From an uncultured Bacteroidales bacterium (GTDB taxonomy: Bacteria > Bacteroidota > Bacteroidia > Bacteroidales > UBA932), in contig CAMYAE010000002.1 of assembly GCA_947253655.1 (NCBI GenBank), positions 62,001-126,000 of the forward strand: 64,000 nucleotides of DNA. Reading direction: 5' to 3'. Numbering within the stretch: position 1 is the stretch's first letter; every line of letters begins with the position of its first letter. The notes beneath the pieces are model-generated. The model was given only the letters and a program-made list of their open reading frames with translations, had not been told where the DNA came from and searched no databases. Shown piece by piece: positions 16,969 to 26,700 of this stretch. The translations under genes and the position numbers were made by a program.

Positions 16969-18608
16969 ATATAGCCATAGAAGCGACATCCATGCGTACC
17001 TGTCTTGGCAATAAAGCCGAGACCCTCGAAGCTATGCATAATAATGTGAGCGGCTTGAAATACAGCGATTTGTACAAAATGTACGCCGGCCTGTGCGAGG
17101 TAGAGGTCATAGACGGTTATACGCGTTTTGAATCTATGCTTATAGAGCAGATCGGCAATGTATTAACTCAGCAGCCACAAGTTAGTCTGTCAGATAAGAA
17201 TTGCAAACTTATAATAGCTACGACCAAAGGCAATGTAGACCTTTTGGCAAAAGATTGCGAACATCTCCACGACGATGTTTTTTTGTATGAATCCGCAAAA
17301 AGGATTGCCGGCTATTTCGATAGTGCAAATCGTCCTGTCGTCATATCAAATGCTTGTATTTCAGGCGTTTCAGCCTTTGTGGTTGCACGCGATATGTTGA
17401 TTTCGCAAAATTGTACACAGGTGATTGTCGCCGGCTGTGATATTCTATGTGAATTTATCACTTCCGGCTTTGCCTCATTTAAGTCCATTGGCTCTTTGCC
17501 ATGTAGGCCATACGATGAGCATAGAGACGGATTGACCTTGGGCGAAGCTGCCGCAGCTGTATTATTGACATCAGAAGACCTTCGGAATGAAGGCGACAGG
17601 ATTTATTTAAGCGGAGGTGCCATTAGCAATGATGCAAATCACATTTCAGGGCCGTCACGAACAGGCGACGGTCTCTACTATGCAATCAGCAATGCTATGC
17701 AGGAAGCCGGGGTTTGCAATAGTGATGTCGGATTTGTGAATACTCATGGCACAGCCACCCGTTATAATGACGAAATGGAGAGCAAGGCCATTGCCTGGGC
17801 AGAACTTACAGACAAGCCCCTGAACAGCATTAAAGGATATATAGGGCACACACTTGGGGCCTCAGGAGTAGTAGAAACGATTGTTTGTGCGGAGGAACTG
17901 AAAAAAGGCTATATCTATGGCACCCGTAACTTCACTGTCTCCGATACATCTCATCGTTTAGCCGTGTCTTCTCATCACCGGCCATTTTCCGGTAGATGTT
18001 GCATAAAAACCTCATCAGGCTTCGGAGGATGTAATGCGGCAATAGTCTTGGACACAGTCCCCGGCGACAGATGTTGCGATAAGGCTCATCGCAATTCAAG
18101 GATGGCAGCCGAATATTCTCTGCCTTATTCCACTGTACCGTTTGCAGAATATATTCGTACAGCATTCAGATCCTTTGCCCGGAGCGATATCAAGTTCTAC
18201 AAGATGAGCGATATGAGCAAGGCTTTGTATGTGTCGGTGGAGCGGCTGCTTGCACAAGAAAGCTTAGAAGACACAGAGCCTATGCGAAGAGCCATAGTCC
18301 TGGCCAACAAATCCTCATCATTGGATTCGGACATTATGCATCAGCAAATATTGAATCAAAAGCTGCCGGAAGGTGCCTCTCCTGCCGTTTTTGTGTACAC
18401 GCTCGCAAATGTCGCAGCCGGAGAAATGTGCATTCGACACAAGATACAAGGCGATAATACTTTCTTTATCGATGACGATGCTCAGGCGGCTGAAAGATAT
18501 GCTCATCATCTGATAGAAAAAAACAGGGCGGACGCTGTTATCTGCGGTTGGTGCGAATACTTAAAAGGAAAATGGAACATAAATATCAAATTATTAAAAA
18601 GCAATTGA
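16950..18608 (+). CDS. ketosynthase fused to a C-terminal chain-length-factor-like domain
   Basis: From ATG 16950 the protein has 552 residues, well above the about 400 of a ketosynthase; a TTG 12 bases upstream is a less likely start. Residues 1 to about 370 form a complete condensing enzyme with catalytic Cys near 136 (NACISG) and His near 263 (VNTHGTATR) and 298 (GHTLGASG). The remaining about 180 residues resemble the short ketosynthase-like proteins of Bacteroidota pigment loci (VYTLANVAAGEMCIRHKIQGD) and lack a catalytic Cys, so they may act as a chain-length factor in cis. The gene overlaps the thioesterase by 19 bases. Confidence 0.82.
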   Translation: MADKAINIAIEATSMRTCLGNKAETLEAMHNNVSGLKYSDLYKMYAGLCEVEVIDGYTRFESMLIEQIGNVLTQQPQVSLSDKNCKLIIATTKGNVDLLAKDCEHLHDDVFLYESAKRIAGYFDSANRPVVISNACISGVSAFVVARDMLISQNCTQVIVAGCDILCEFITSGFASFKSIGSLPCRPYDEHRDGLTLGEAAAAVLLTSEDLRNEGDRIYLSGGAISNDANHISGPSRTGDGLYYAISNAMQEAGVCNSDVGFVNTHGTATRYNDEMESKAIAWAELTDKPLNSIKGYIGHTLGASGVVETIVCAEELKKGYIYGTRNFTVSDTSHRLAVSSHHRPFSGRCCIKTSSGFGGCNAAIVLDTVPGDRCCDKAHRNSRMAAEYSLPYSTVPFAEYIRTAFRSFARSDIKFYKMSDMSKALYVSVERLLAQESLEDTEPMRRAIVLANKSSSLDSDIMHQQILNQKLPEGASPAVFVYTLANVAAGEMCIRHKIQGDNTFFIDDDAQAAERYAHHLIEKNRADAVICGWCEYLKGKWNINIKLLKSN

Positions 18609-18609
18609 T

Positions 18610-18864
18610 ATGGAACAACTTATTCAAGAGTTAAAAGAGCATTTGATTGAAGAATTGAATCTTGAAGAAATCACCCCGGAAGACATAGATGCACAGGCTC
18701 CTCTATTCGGAGACGGCCTCGGTCTTGATTCTATCGATGCCTTGGAGGTGATGTTGATTTTAGAGAAATATTATGGAATAAAAATAGCCAATTCGACAGA
18801 AGCCAAGCCTATCTTTTATTCGGTAAAAACCCTTGCGGAATATATTATGCAAAATCGCAAATAA
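18610..18864 (+). CDS. acyl carrier protein (second of two)
   Basis: An 84-residue acidic carrier protein with the phosphopantetheine Ser41 in GLGLDSIDALEV. It differs clearly from the first ACP (extra N-terminal acidic stretch, DSI instead of DSL), suggesting separate jobs such as starter loading versus chain extension. It begins one base after the ketosynthase fusion gene and ends eight bases before the third ketosynthase. Confidence 0.92.
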   Translation: MEQLIQELKEHLIEELNLEEITPEDIDAQAPLFGDGLGLDSIDALEVMLILEKYYGIKIANSTEAKPIFYSVKTLAEYIMQNRK

Positions 18865-18872
18865 AACGGAGT

Positions 18873-20048
18873 ATGGGTATTGTAGTCACAGGAGTCGGCC
18901 TTGTGTCGGCGCTCGGGGTAGGAGTTGAAGACAACCTGAGTGCCATAAGAAAAGGCAAAAGCGGCATATCATCAAGTCCTCAGATATTGAGGACACGGCA
19001 TTCTTTGCCGGTAGGAGAACTCCGGATGACTAATTTGCAATTACATGACCTGCTCGGAATTTCCAACGAAGAGCATTTGTCCCGAACGGCCCTGCTCGGC
19101 ATTTCGGCAGCCAGAGAAGCAATCGCAGATGCGGAAACAGACTTTACAAAACGAGTAGGTCTCGTCTCGGCGACGTCTGTCGGAGGAATGGATTTGACCG
19201 AAGGTTTTTTCAGGAAATTTATAGAAGACGACAGAAGCGGCAGGCTTAGGGATGTAAGAATGCACGATTGTGCGGCAAGCACCCTTGCAATTAAAAAACA
19301 TTGCGGCATTAATGGTTATACCACAACCATAAGCACTGCCTGTTCATCGGGAGCAAATGCGATAATATTCGGAGCAAGACTTTTAGCACACAATATTGTC
19401 GATTATGCTGTTGTCGGTGGAAGCGATTCTTTAAGTGCATTTACGATTAACGGTTTTAAGTCCTTGATGATTCTTGATGACAAACCATGTCGTCCGTTCG
19501 ATAAAAATCGTGCAGGATTGAACCTTGGCGAAGGAGCCGGTTATCTGGTGCTCAGGCGGGAGGAGGAAGCGGACTCTTTCTATTGCCGCCTTGCAGGCAG
19601 TGCCAACCGTAACGATGCCAATCACCAGACGGCCTCTTCTCCTACTGGGGACGGAGCTTATCTTGCCATGCTCGAATCTTTGGAAATTGCCGGAATTGCT
19701 CCGTCCGAGATAGATTATATAAATGCTCACGGCACGGGCACGGCCAATAATGACGCTTCTGAAAGTTCGGCATTTATCAGACTTTTTGGAAATGACATTC
19801 CGCCGTTCAGCTCTACAAAGAGTATTACTGGACACACATTGGCAGCAGCCGGCGGAATAGAAGCTGTCTTATCCGTACTTGCAATCAAGTATGGCATATT
19901 GTACAAGAATCTGAATTTCGACACGCCGATAGAGGAGTTTGGTCTGACCCCTATTTGTGAATACCGGGAGAATCGCAACATAAATTGCGTTCTGACCAAT
20001 TCGTTCGGTTTCGGAGGAAATTGCAGCTCATTACTTTTTGTCAGGTAA
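18873..20048 (+). CDS. beta-ketoacyl-ACP synthase (third)
   Basis: A 391-residue condensing enzyme with catalytic Cys near residue 155 (STACSSGAN) and the two His residues near 286 (INAHGTGTANND) and 320 (KSITGHTLAAAGG). All three catalytic residues are intact. It has a good ribosome site (GGAG four bases before ATG). The following gene is a ketosynthase-like protein without these residues, so the two could form a KS/chain-length-factor heterodimer, as in type II polyketide systems. Confidence 0.92.
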   Translation: MGIVVTGVGLVSALGVGVEDNLSAIRKGKSGISSSPQILRTRHSLPVGELRMTNLQLHDLLGISNEEHLSRTALLGISAAREAIADAETDFTKRVGLVSATSVGGMDLTEGFFRKFIEDDRSGRLRDVRMHDCAASTLAIKKHCGINGYTTTISTACSSGANAIIFGARLLAHNIVDYAVVGGSDSLSAFTINGFKSLMILDDKPCRPFDKNRAGLNLGEGAGYLVLRREEEADSFYCRLAGSANRNDANHQTASSPTGDGAYLAMLESLEIAGIAPSEIDYINAHGTGTANNDASESSAFIRLFGNDIPPFSSTKSITGHTLAAAGGIEAVLSVLAIKYGILYKNLNFDTPIEEFGLTPICEYRENRNINCVLTNSFGFGGNCSSLLFVR

Positions 20049-20051
20049 GGT

Positions 20052-20861
20052 ATGAAATGTTATATAGATAGCGTAAAGACAGACCGGGAGCAGGTTACGG
20101 ATATTAAATTATTGATACCCGACGCGGCTCTTCGGCGGAGAATGAGCAAGTTGATAAAAACAGCAGTCTCTACGGCAGTGGAATGTCTCAACGGGGTTGA
20201 TAGAATTTCCGACCTCGACGCCATAATCACCGCAACAGGTTGGGGTTGCCTGACTGACAGCGAACGATTTCTTCGCAATATCATAGTCGATAATGAGCAG
20301 ATGTTGAATCCGACACCGTTTATCCAATCGACATTCAACACAGTAGGCGGGCAAATTGCATTGCTTCGACATAATCATTGTTATAATGTAACTTATGTGA
20401 ATCGAAGCCATAGTTTCGAGGATGCTTTGCTTGATGCGATGCTTTGCCTTTCAGAGGCAAAATACAAAAACATTCTCGTAGGGGCATTTGACGAAAGCAC
20501 CCCGGCCTCGCACCGCATTATGGAGCGTATGGGGCTGTTCAGGCATATAGGGGACGGAGAAGGAGCCGTATTCGCTCATCTGAACGCCGACAGCGATAAT
20601 AATCCGATAGCTCAAATATCGCTTATGGATTTTCCGTCCGTAAGTCTGTCGGAAGAGGAATGCATGAAGCTCTATGCTACATCTGCGGCAACAATTTTGC
20701 AATATAACGCTTATTCCCAATACGGGCTCTTCCCTACATCATCGGCCCTATGCTTTGCACAGGCGGTTGATACCATAAGGCAAGGTGCGGAAGAGGTGAT
20801 ATTGTACAATGAATATATGGGAGCAACACCAACGGTGTTGAGATTACAATGTGTTGGCTGA
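20052..20861 (+). CDS. ketosynthase-like protein without catalytic Cys (chain-length-factor-like)
   Basis: This 269-residue protein corresponds to a partial thiolase fold. The segment FIQSTFNTVGGQIALL aligns by eye with the nucleophile elbow of ketosynthases, but no Cys is present where it should be, and no GHT or NAHGTG histidine motifs follow. Such proteins are annotated in Bacteroidota pigment loci as beta-ketoacyl synthase N-terminal-like or chain-length factor. It begins three bases after the third ketosynthase and overlaps the deacetylase by 13 bases. It probably pairs with the upstream ketosynthase. Confidence 0.75.
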   Translation: MKCYIDSVKTDREQVTDIKLLIPDAALRRRMSKLIKTAVSTAVECLNGVDRISDLDAIITATGWGCLTDSERFLRNIIVDNEQMLNPTPFIQSTFNTVGGQIALLRHNHCYNVTYVNRSHSFEDALLDAMLCLSEAKYKNILVGAFDESTPASHRIMERMGLFRHIGDGEGAVFAHLNADSDNNPIAQISLMDFPSVSLSEEECMKLYATSAATILQYNAYSQYGLFPTSSALCFAQAVDTIRQGAEEVILYNEYMGATPTVLRLQCVG

Positions 20862-21547
20862 TAGCGATATTCATATTGGTTTTATTATGTTTCTTGATAT
20901 GGGCCTCCTCAGATATAGGAAGCAATATATATCTTAAAACCCTATGTCACGGGCCGGCCGGCGAGAAAACAGTGGCTCTAACATTTGACGACGGTCCGAA
21001 TACGCACATGACCCCCTTAGTCCTCGATGTGCTCAAAGAGTATGGCATTAAAGCCACATTCTTCCTTGTGGGAACCGAGGTGCAAAAGAATCCTGATATT
21101 GTAAGGCGTATGATTTCGGAAGGGCATATTGTGGGCAATCACACCCACTCTCACAAAAGTGCTTTTCCTCTTAGCGGGGCCGCGGCCGTACAAAAGGAAC
21201 TGCGAATGTGCAATGCGGCAATTGCCGAAGTTATAGGCAAAAAGCCCAAGCTTTTCAGACCTCCTTTCGGTGTTACCAATCCAATAATCGGAAAAGAGGT
21301 AATGTCAATGCAAATGAAGGCCGTCGGGTGGAGCATTCGTTCTTTTGACACAATCCGCGGCATAAATCGCGTGAAAGTCTGTGAGAGAGTGGTCAAGAAT
21401 CTCCGTCCCGGAGCAATAATATTGCTTCACGACAGGTGCGATAATGCTGATAAATTATTAAAGAATATAATACAATCCATTACCAATCAGGGCTATACCT
21501 TTACAACAATAGATAAAATACTTAAAGAAAATCCTTATGCGAATTAA
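20849..21547 (+). CDS. polysaccharide deacetylase family protein (NodB homology)
   Basis: A 232-residue protein with an N-terminal membrane segment (about residues 2-20) followed by a NodB domain. The metal and catalytic motifs are complete: FDDGPN with Asp47-Asp48, HTHSH with His98 and His102, RPPFG at 137-141 and the late LLHD. It would be a metal-dependent hydrolase facing the periplasm, removing N-acetyl or other acyl groups from a glycan or glycolipid. Similar genes occur in Bacteroidota flexirubin-type loci, but their substrate is not known to me. It overlaps both flanking genes. Confidence 0.85.
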   Translation: MCWLIAIFILVLLCFLIWASSDIGSNIYLKTLCHGPAGEKTVALTFDDGPNTHMTPLVLDVLKEYGIKATFFLVGTEVQKNPDIVRRMISEGHIVGNHTHSHKSAFPLSGAAAVQKELRMCNAAIAEVIGKKPKLFRPPFGVTNPIIGKEVMSMQMKAVGWSIRSFDTIRGINRVKVCERVVKNLRPGAIILLHDRCDNADKLLKNIIQSITNQGYTFTTIDKILKENPYAN

Positions 21548-22157
21548 ATCTGCAACTATAATACTGTTCTTAATGTCGGCAATTTCTGCCAATGCCCAAG
21601 ACTCCTTATTGGGGCAGTTTGAACAAGAGGTAAAAGCAAAGAATGAAAATGTTACCTCAATTCAGTGCCAATTTATCCAAATACAAGAAATATCGGTTCT
21701 CGCTGATGCGGTAAGCAAAAAAGGGAATTTTTATTTCTCCAAGCCCGGCAAAATGCTTCTGTCTTTTGCCGACGGCGATTACATAAAAATAACGGAAAAG
21801 TGGTTTGAGATGAAAACCGGCGAAAGCCTCAGCTCAACAAGAGTATCATCGAACCCCATGCTGAAAAATTTGAATTCCATACTGTCGGCTTGTGTAGTCG
21901 GGGATTTCCAGCAGATAGCCAAAGGGTTCAAGATGAATGTGGAACAAGCTGATAAAGAGTGGATTATAGCAATGATACCCCAACGAGGCAAGGCAGCTTC
22001 CGGAATTGCACAAATAATTTTGCATCTCGACAAAAAAGACATGTCATTGAATGTGCTGAAAATCGAAGAAAAGTCCGGAGATTACACGATGTATAAGTTT
22101 TTCAACAAGCAATTTAACAAGGCCATTGATAGTAACTTATTCAAGATTAAGGAGTAG
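21537..22157 (+). CDS. LolA-like periplasmic lipoprotein carrier
   Basis: A 206-residue secreted protein (signal peptide ending SANA, cleavage after residue 20) of the LolA fold; the GNFYFSKPGKMLLSF segment and later MIPQ/KDMSLNVLKI strands are typical. LolA binds acyl chains of lipoproteins in the periplasm. A dedicated copy within an aryl polyene operon suggests shuttling of the hydrophobic pigment lipid between membranes, working with the MMPL exporter encoded downstream. The start overlaps the deacetylase stop by 11 bases. Confidence 0.85.
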   Translation: MRIKSATIILFLMSAISANAQDSLLGQFEQEVKAKNENVTSIQCQFIQIQEISVLADAVSKKGNFYFSKPGKMLLSFADGDYIKITEKWFEMKTGESLSSTRVSSNPMLKNLNSILSACVVGDFQQIAKGFKMNVEQADKEWIIAMIPQRGKAASGIAQIILHLDKKDMSLNVLKIEEKSGDYTMYKFFNKQFNKAIDSNLFKIKE

Positions 22158-22158
22158 C

Positions 22159-22521
22159 ATGATATTGAAAGATAATTTTTACAAGATTTGCAAAATATGG
22201 CAGTCCAGTGATAATTCTTTTCGTGTCAGAGCGGAATTATCATCAGAGCATAATATATATGCAGGTCATTTCCCCGGCAAGCCAGTTGTGCCGGGAGTCT
22301 GCACTCTGACAATTATCAAGGAATGCCTCAGCGAAATATTGAAACGCAAAATAGAATTTGTATCCATTAAAGAGTGTAAGTATACGGCAGCATTGCTTCC
22401 GGAAAAAGGACTTTATATCACAATAGACATGGAAATCTCCGATACCGGAAAAATAGAGGCAGTAGTAATGAAAGAGAAAAATTCGCAAACCGTACTTAAA
22501 TTAAAAGCCACAACAAGATAA
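22159..22521 (+). CDS. FabZ/FabA-like 3-hydroxyacyl-ACP dehydratase (second)
   Basis: ATG 22159 is preferred over an upstream in-frame ATG at 22126 because AAGGAG lies four bases before it and the family start fits, giving 120 residues. The dehydratase signature AGHFPGKPVVPGV is present with catalytic His37. Together with the divergent dehydratase at 16107 it provides two hot-dog enzymes; known aryl polyene systems use a dehydratase pair. The stop shares a base with the next gene's ATG. Confidence 0.85.
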   Translation: MILKDNFYKICKIWQSSDNSFRVRAELSSEHNIYAGHFPGKPVVPGVCTLTIIKECLSEILKRKIEFVSIKECKYTAALLPEKGLYITIDMEISDTGKIEAVVMKEKNSQTVLKLKATTR

Positions 22522-23708
22522 TGACTTCACCGACAATGACATATAAAGAAAAGATGAAGGACCTGAAATGTGTCATTATAATTCCGACATATAATAACTC
22601 AGGGACTATCTTAAAGGTTATAGCAGACGTCAGGCGTTATGCTTCCGATGTCATTGTAGTAGATGACGGTTCTACGGACAATACTTCAAAACTGCTGAAA
22701 GAACTGAATGATATACGTCTAATCGGTTATCCCGATAATAAAGGCAAGGGATATGCATTGAAGAAAGGTTTGAAACAGGCATATAAATTGGGATATAGAT
22801 ACGCAATCACCATAGATGCCGACGGCCAGCATTATGCCGATGACATACCGGTCTTCATAGATCGAATAGAACAAAAGCCGGATAGTCTGCTCATAGGGGC
22901 TCGCAATTTTAGTGCGGAAAATATGCCGTCCAAAAACCGTTTTGCCAATAAATTCTCGAACTTTTGGTACAAGATAGAAACAGGACGCAAACTCTCTGAC
23001 ACACAGTCCGGATACAGACTTTATCCGCTTGAAAAACTGCACGGCATAAGATATATAACCAGAGGTTATGAGTTTGAGGTTGAAGTCATTGTGCGTGCAG
23101 CCTGGCGGGGTGTGAATGTCGAGAATGTGCCGGTAAAAGTGTATTATGCACCGCCCGAAAAACGGGTATCTCATTTCAAGCCACTAAGAGATTTCACCAG
23201 GATCAGTATTCTGAACACAGTCCTCGTACTGTTTGCAATCTTGTTCTACTATCCCTGGAAATTCATCAGGTCTTTGACATGGAGCAACATAAAGAATTTT
23301 TTTGAAACTCAGGTCATCCATAGTAAAGACTCAAACTTAAAAATGGCAGCTTCAATGGGCTGGGGCGTCTTTTGTGGGATAATTCCCACTTGGGGCTACC
23401 AAATGGTGTTTGCAGGATTTACGGCACACTTCCTGAAATTAAATGAAGTGCTGGCTATTGTTTTTTCAAACGTCAGCATACCACCTATGATCCCTATTAT
23501 TCTTTATGGCAGTATGGCGACAGGCTCTTATATTCTGAATATCGAAAACATATTTTCCCTCGGCACCATTTCATTTGAGTCTATCGGATTGAGCTTATGG
23601 CAATATTTAGTCGGAAGCCTTGCCTTGGCGGCATTGTCAGGCCTGGCGATGTTTTCCATATCCTTTTTATTAATGTCAATCTTTAAAAGAAATTCAAATA
23701 ATGAGTAA
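22521..23708 (+). CDS. GT2 glycosyltransferase fused to DUF2062 membrane domain
   Basis: A 395-residue protein. Residues about 16-230 form a family 2 glycosyltransferase of the dolichyl-phosphate mannosyltransferase type, with IIIPTYNNSGT, VVDDGSTDNT and the metal-binding DADGQH at 99-104. A hydrophobic tail (about 235-390) contains the DUF2062 signature MGWGVFCGIIPTWGYQ. It may glycosylate the pigment lipid or a carrier at the inner membrane; this is inferred. It overlaps the exporter gene by eight bases. Confidence 0.85.
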   Translation: MTSPTMTYKEKMKDLKCVIIIPTYNNSGTILKVIADVRRYASDVIVVDDGSTDNTSKLLKELNDIRLIGYPDNKGKGYALKKGLKQAYKLGYRYAITIDADGQHYADDIPVFIDRIEQKPDSLLIGARNFSAENMPSKNRFANKFSNFWYKIETGRKLSDTQSGYRLYPLEKLHGIRYITRGYEFEVEVIVRAAWRGVNVENVPVKVYYAPPEKRVSHFKPLRDFTRISILNTVLVLFAILFYYPWKFIRSLTWSNIKNFFETQVIHSKDSNLKMAASMGWGVFCGIIPTWGYQMVFAGFTAHFLKLNEVLAIVFSNVSIPPMIPIILYGSMATGSYILNIENIFSLGTISFESIGLSLWQYLVGSLALAALSGLAMFSISFLLMSIFKRNSNNE

Positions 23709-26700
23709 TTTCTTTATTAATATATATAATTGGTTTAAAAATCATACAAAATCATTCTATGCGATTTTGTTAATTTGCGTAGGCATCCTTGCCGCAATGG
23801 CCTCACAAGTTAAATTCCAGGAAAATATTACCAATTTTTTTAATGGTGCGAATAAAAATAAAAATGAAATTTTTAAAAATATACGGGCCAAAGATAAAAT
23901 AATCGTGATGCTATCCGGAGAAGATCCGGACGAAATCATTGAAGCGGCAGAAGTTTTTGAAAAAGAAGTCGAACCGCTCATTGATAAAAACCTTGTAAGC
24001 TCCATTGTAGCCGGAGCGGACGAAGAGACAATCGGAAGATACATCTCCTTTGTATATAACTATTTACCTATATTTTTGACCGATGACGACTACTCTCGGC
24101 TTGAATCCGAAATAAACTCAAAAGCAATAACAGAAGCCGTAGACAGAGTGTATAACCTATTGACTTCCCCGTCCGGAATGTTTGTCGGAGACGTGGTAAT
24201 GCAGGACCCTCTGAATATCGGCACTCATTTATTGCAAGGATTGCAGAAATTCAGCCCGTCGGTCCGATATGAAATCTATAACGGCAGGATTTTCACCAAA
24301 GACCTCTCTACTATGCTTATGTTTATCGAACCGAGCTATGGCATGGGAGACACAAAAAGAAATGACGAACTTGTCAGCAAGCTCGAAGAAGCCAAGATTT
24401 CAGCCGAAAGCAACGGAGTGCAAATCGATTGTACCGGAGGCCCTTTTGTTGCGGTATATAACGCCAGACAAATAAAAAAGGACACGGCCATTACAATATC
24501 AATAGCACTGATTATCATACTGCTCGTTATTGTGATGTCATTCAGGAACAAATGGTCTATTCCTTTTATTGTTTTGCCGTCAGCCTTCGGAGCCCTGTTT
24601 GCATTGGCAATGGTTTGGCTTATTCAAGGAGAAATATCTTCAATAGCCATAGGAGCCGGCACCGTAGTTTTAGGTATATCATTAAGTTACTCTATCCATG
24701 TGGTTTCTCATCTTAACTACATTTCCTCCCCGGAGAAAATTTTAGAAGAGCTGGCCCTGCCTCTGACCATAGGATGTCTCACAACCATAGGAGCCTTTGC
24801 CGCCTTGATGTTCACCTCCTCCTCTCTGTTGAAAGATCTTGGACTATTCTCGGTTTTTACTTTGAGTGGAACAATCATCTTCTGCCTTGTCTTTCTGCCT
24901 CAATTTTTGAGAGGATTTAAGGCGTCGACAAAAAGCCGGCTTCTAAAAAGGATAGAGCAATCGGTTGGTTACAGATTTGATAAAAACAAATGGGTTGTTG
25001 TTGCTATAGTGGTTGCAACCATTGTGTCGCTGTTTTTCTATACGGATGTCGAATTTGACGGCAATATCGCCAATATCAACTATATGCCGCAACATGTTAA
25101 AGAAGCGGAAGAACGCTCGGCGGAGATATTCGGCGAAGACAACAAGGATATTTATATTGTTACCGGCAGCAAAGACTTAAATAGCACGATTACAGAATAT
25201 TATAAGTTGCAAAGCCTTCTCGGCCAATATCATAAATCCGGAGAAATCAATGATTTTGTAAGCGTTGCCGACTATGTGGTCCCACCGGCAGAGCAAGAAA
25301 AAAGAATTGAAAAATGGAACGGTTTCTGGGATAAGAACAAAGAAAAGACTCTTTCCTTATTATCGGATATTTCCGGGAAAAAAGGATTCAAAGACAATAC
25401 CTTTATTAAATTCGAGAAGATCTTAAATAAAGACTACAAGATATGCAATTATACTGATAGCGAAATAGGAGACTTGCCCGTAATATCCGAATGGATTAAT
25501 TCTTCGGACAAAGCCGTTTCTCTATTGTGCCGCATGGCGATAGACAAAAGCAACAAGCCTGCGGTCTACGATAAGATTTCCGAATTTGAGAATACAGCGG
25601 TTGTAGACAGGGAATATTTCTCATCCATAATGCTGAGAACAACGATAGACGATTTCAATTACATACTGTTTGTATCCTCATTAATTGTATTCATAGGCCT
25701 TTTTTTATCTTACGGACGCATAGAACTTACGCTTCTGACATTTTTGCCGATGGCGGTGAGCTGGGTCATCATATTGGGGCTTATGGCAATATTCCGCATT
25801 AAGTTCAACGTGGTCAATATTATTCTTGCCACCTTTATTTTCGGCATAGGAGATGATTTCAGCATATTCATTATGGACGGCTTACAGCAAGAGTACAAGA
25901 ACGGAAAAAAGCTCTTAGAGGCACATAAAACCGCGATTTTCTTCTCGGCCTTTACGGCGGTCGTCGGTATGGGGGTACTGATTTTTGCCCGTCACCCTGC
26001 CTTAAAGTCCATTGCAGTGATTGCCGTTCTTGGGTTGAGCGTGGTAGTATTGGTCTCATATACTATCCAGCCGATATTGTTCAGGCTTTTGGTCACCTCG
26101 CACACGCGACGAGGAGAATTTCCATATACAATCGGCAGCATTATCAAGACCGCCTTCTATTTCCTTTTTTTCTTGTTGGGCTGTCTGTTCTTACAGTTTT
26201 TCATGTTGTGTCTGTTGCCCTTGCCAATAAAACGCAGCAAAAAAAAGGAGGCTGTCCACAATATGATTTACCGGGTTTCGAGAGCCTTTCTCAAAACCGC
26301 GATAACCGTCAAGACCGTAAGAATCAATCAATTTAACGAAAAATACGACCGTCCGGCTGTTATCATAGCCAATCATCAGTCATTCATCGACATTCTGTTG
26401 CTATTATCCATAACGCCGAAGATTGTAATGATAACAAAAGGGTGGGTGTGGAATTCTCCGTTTTTCGGAGGCTTTGTAAGGTATGCCGATTTTCATTATT
26501 CTGATGAAGGCTATGAAACTCTGACGGCAAAACTCAGAGAAAAAGTCGATAAAGGATATTCCGTTGTGATATTTCCGGAAGGAACCCGCTCTCCTGATTG
26601 TTCAATCCGGCGTTTTCATAAAGGAGCGTTTTATATAGCCCAGGCCCTTCGAATTGATATTCTGCCTATAATAATATATGGTGCAGGTCATGTGTCTGCA

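Noticed and set aside
11854..20861. Primary fatty acid synthesis cluster (fabG/fabF/acpP)
   Set aside because: Three ketosynthases with two Cys-less partners, two ACPs, an ammonia-lyase, an MMPL exporter and tailoring genes are not a housekeeping fab set; fabD and fabH are absent.
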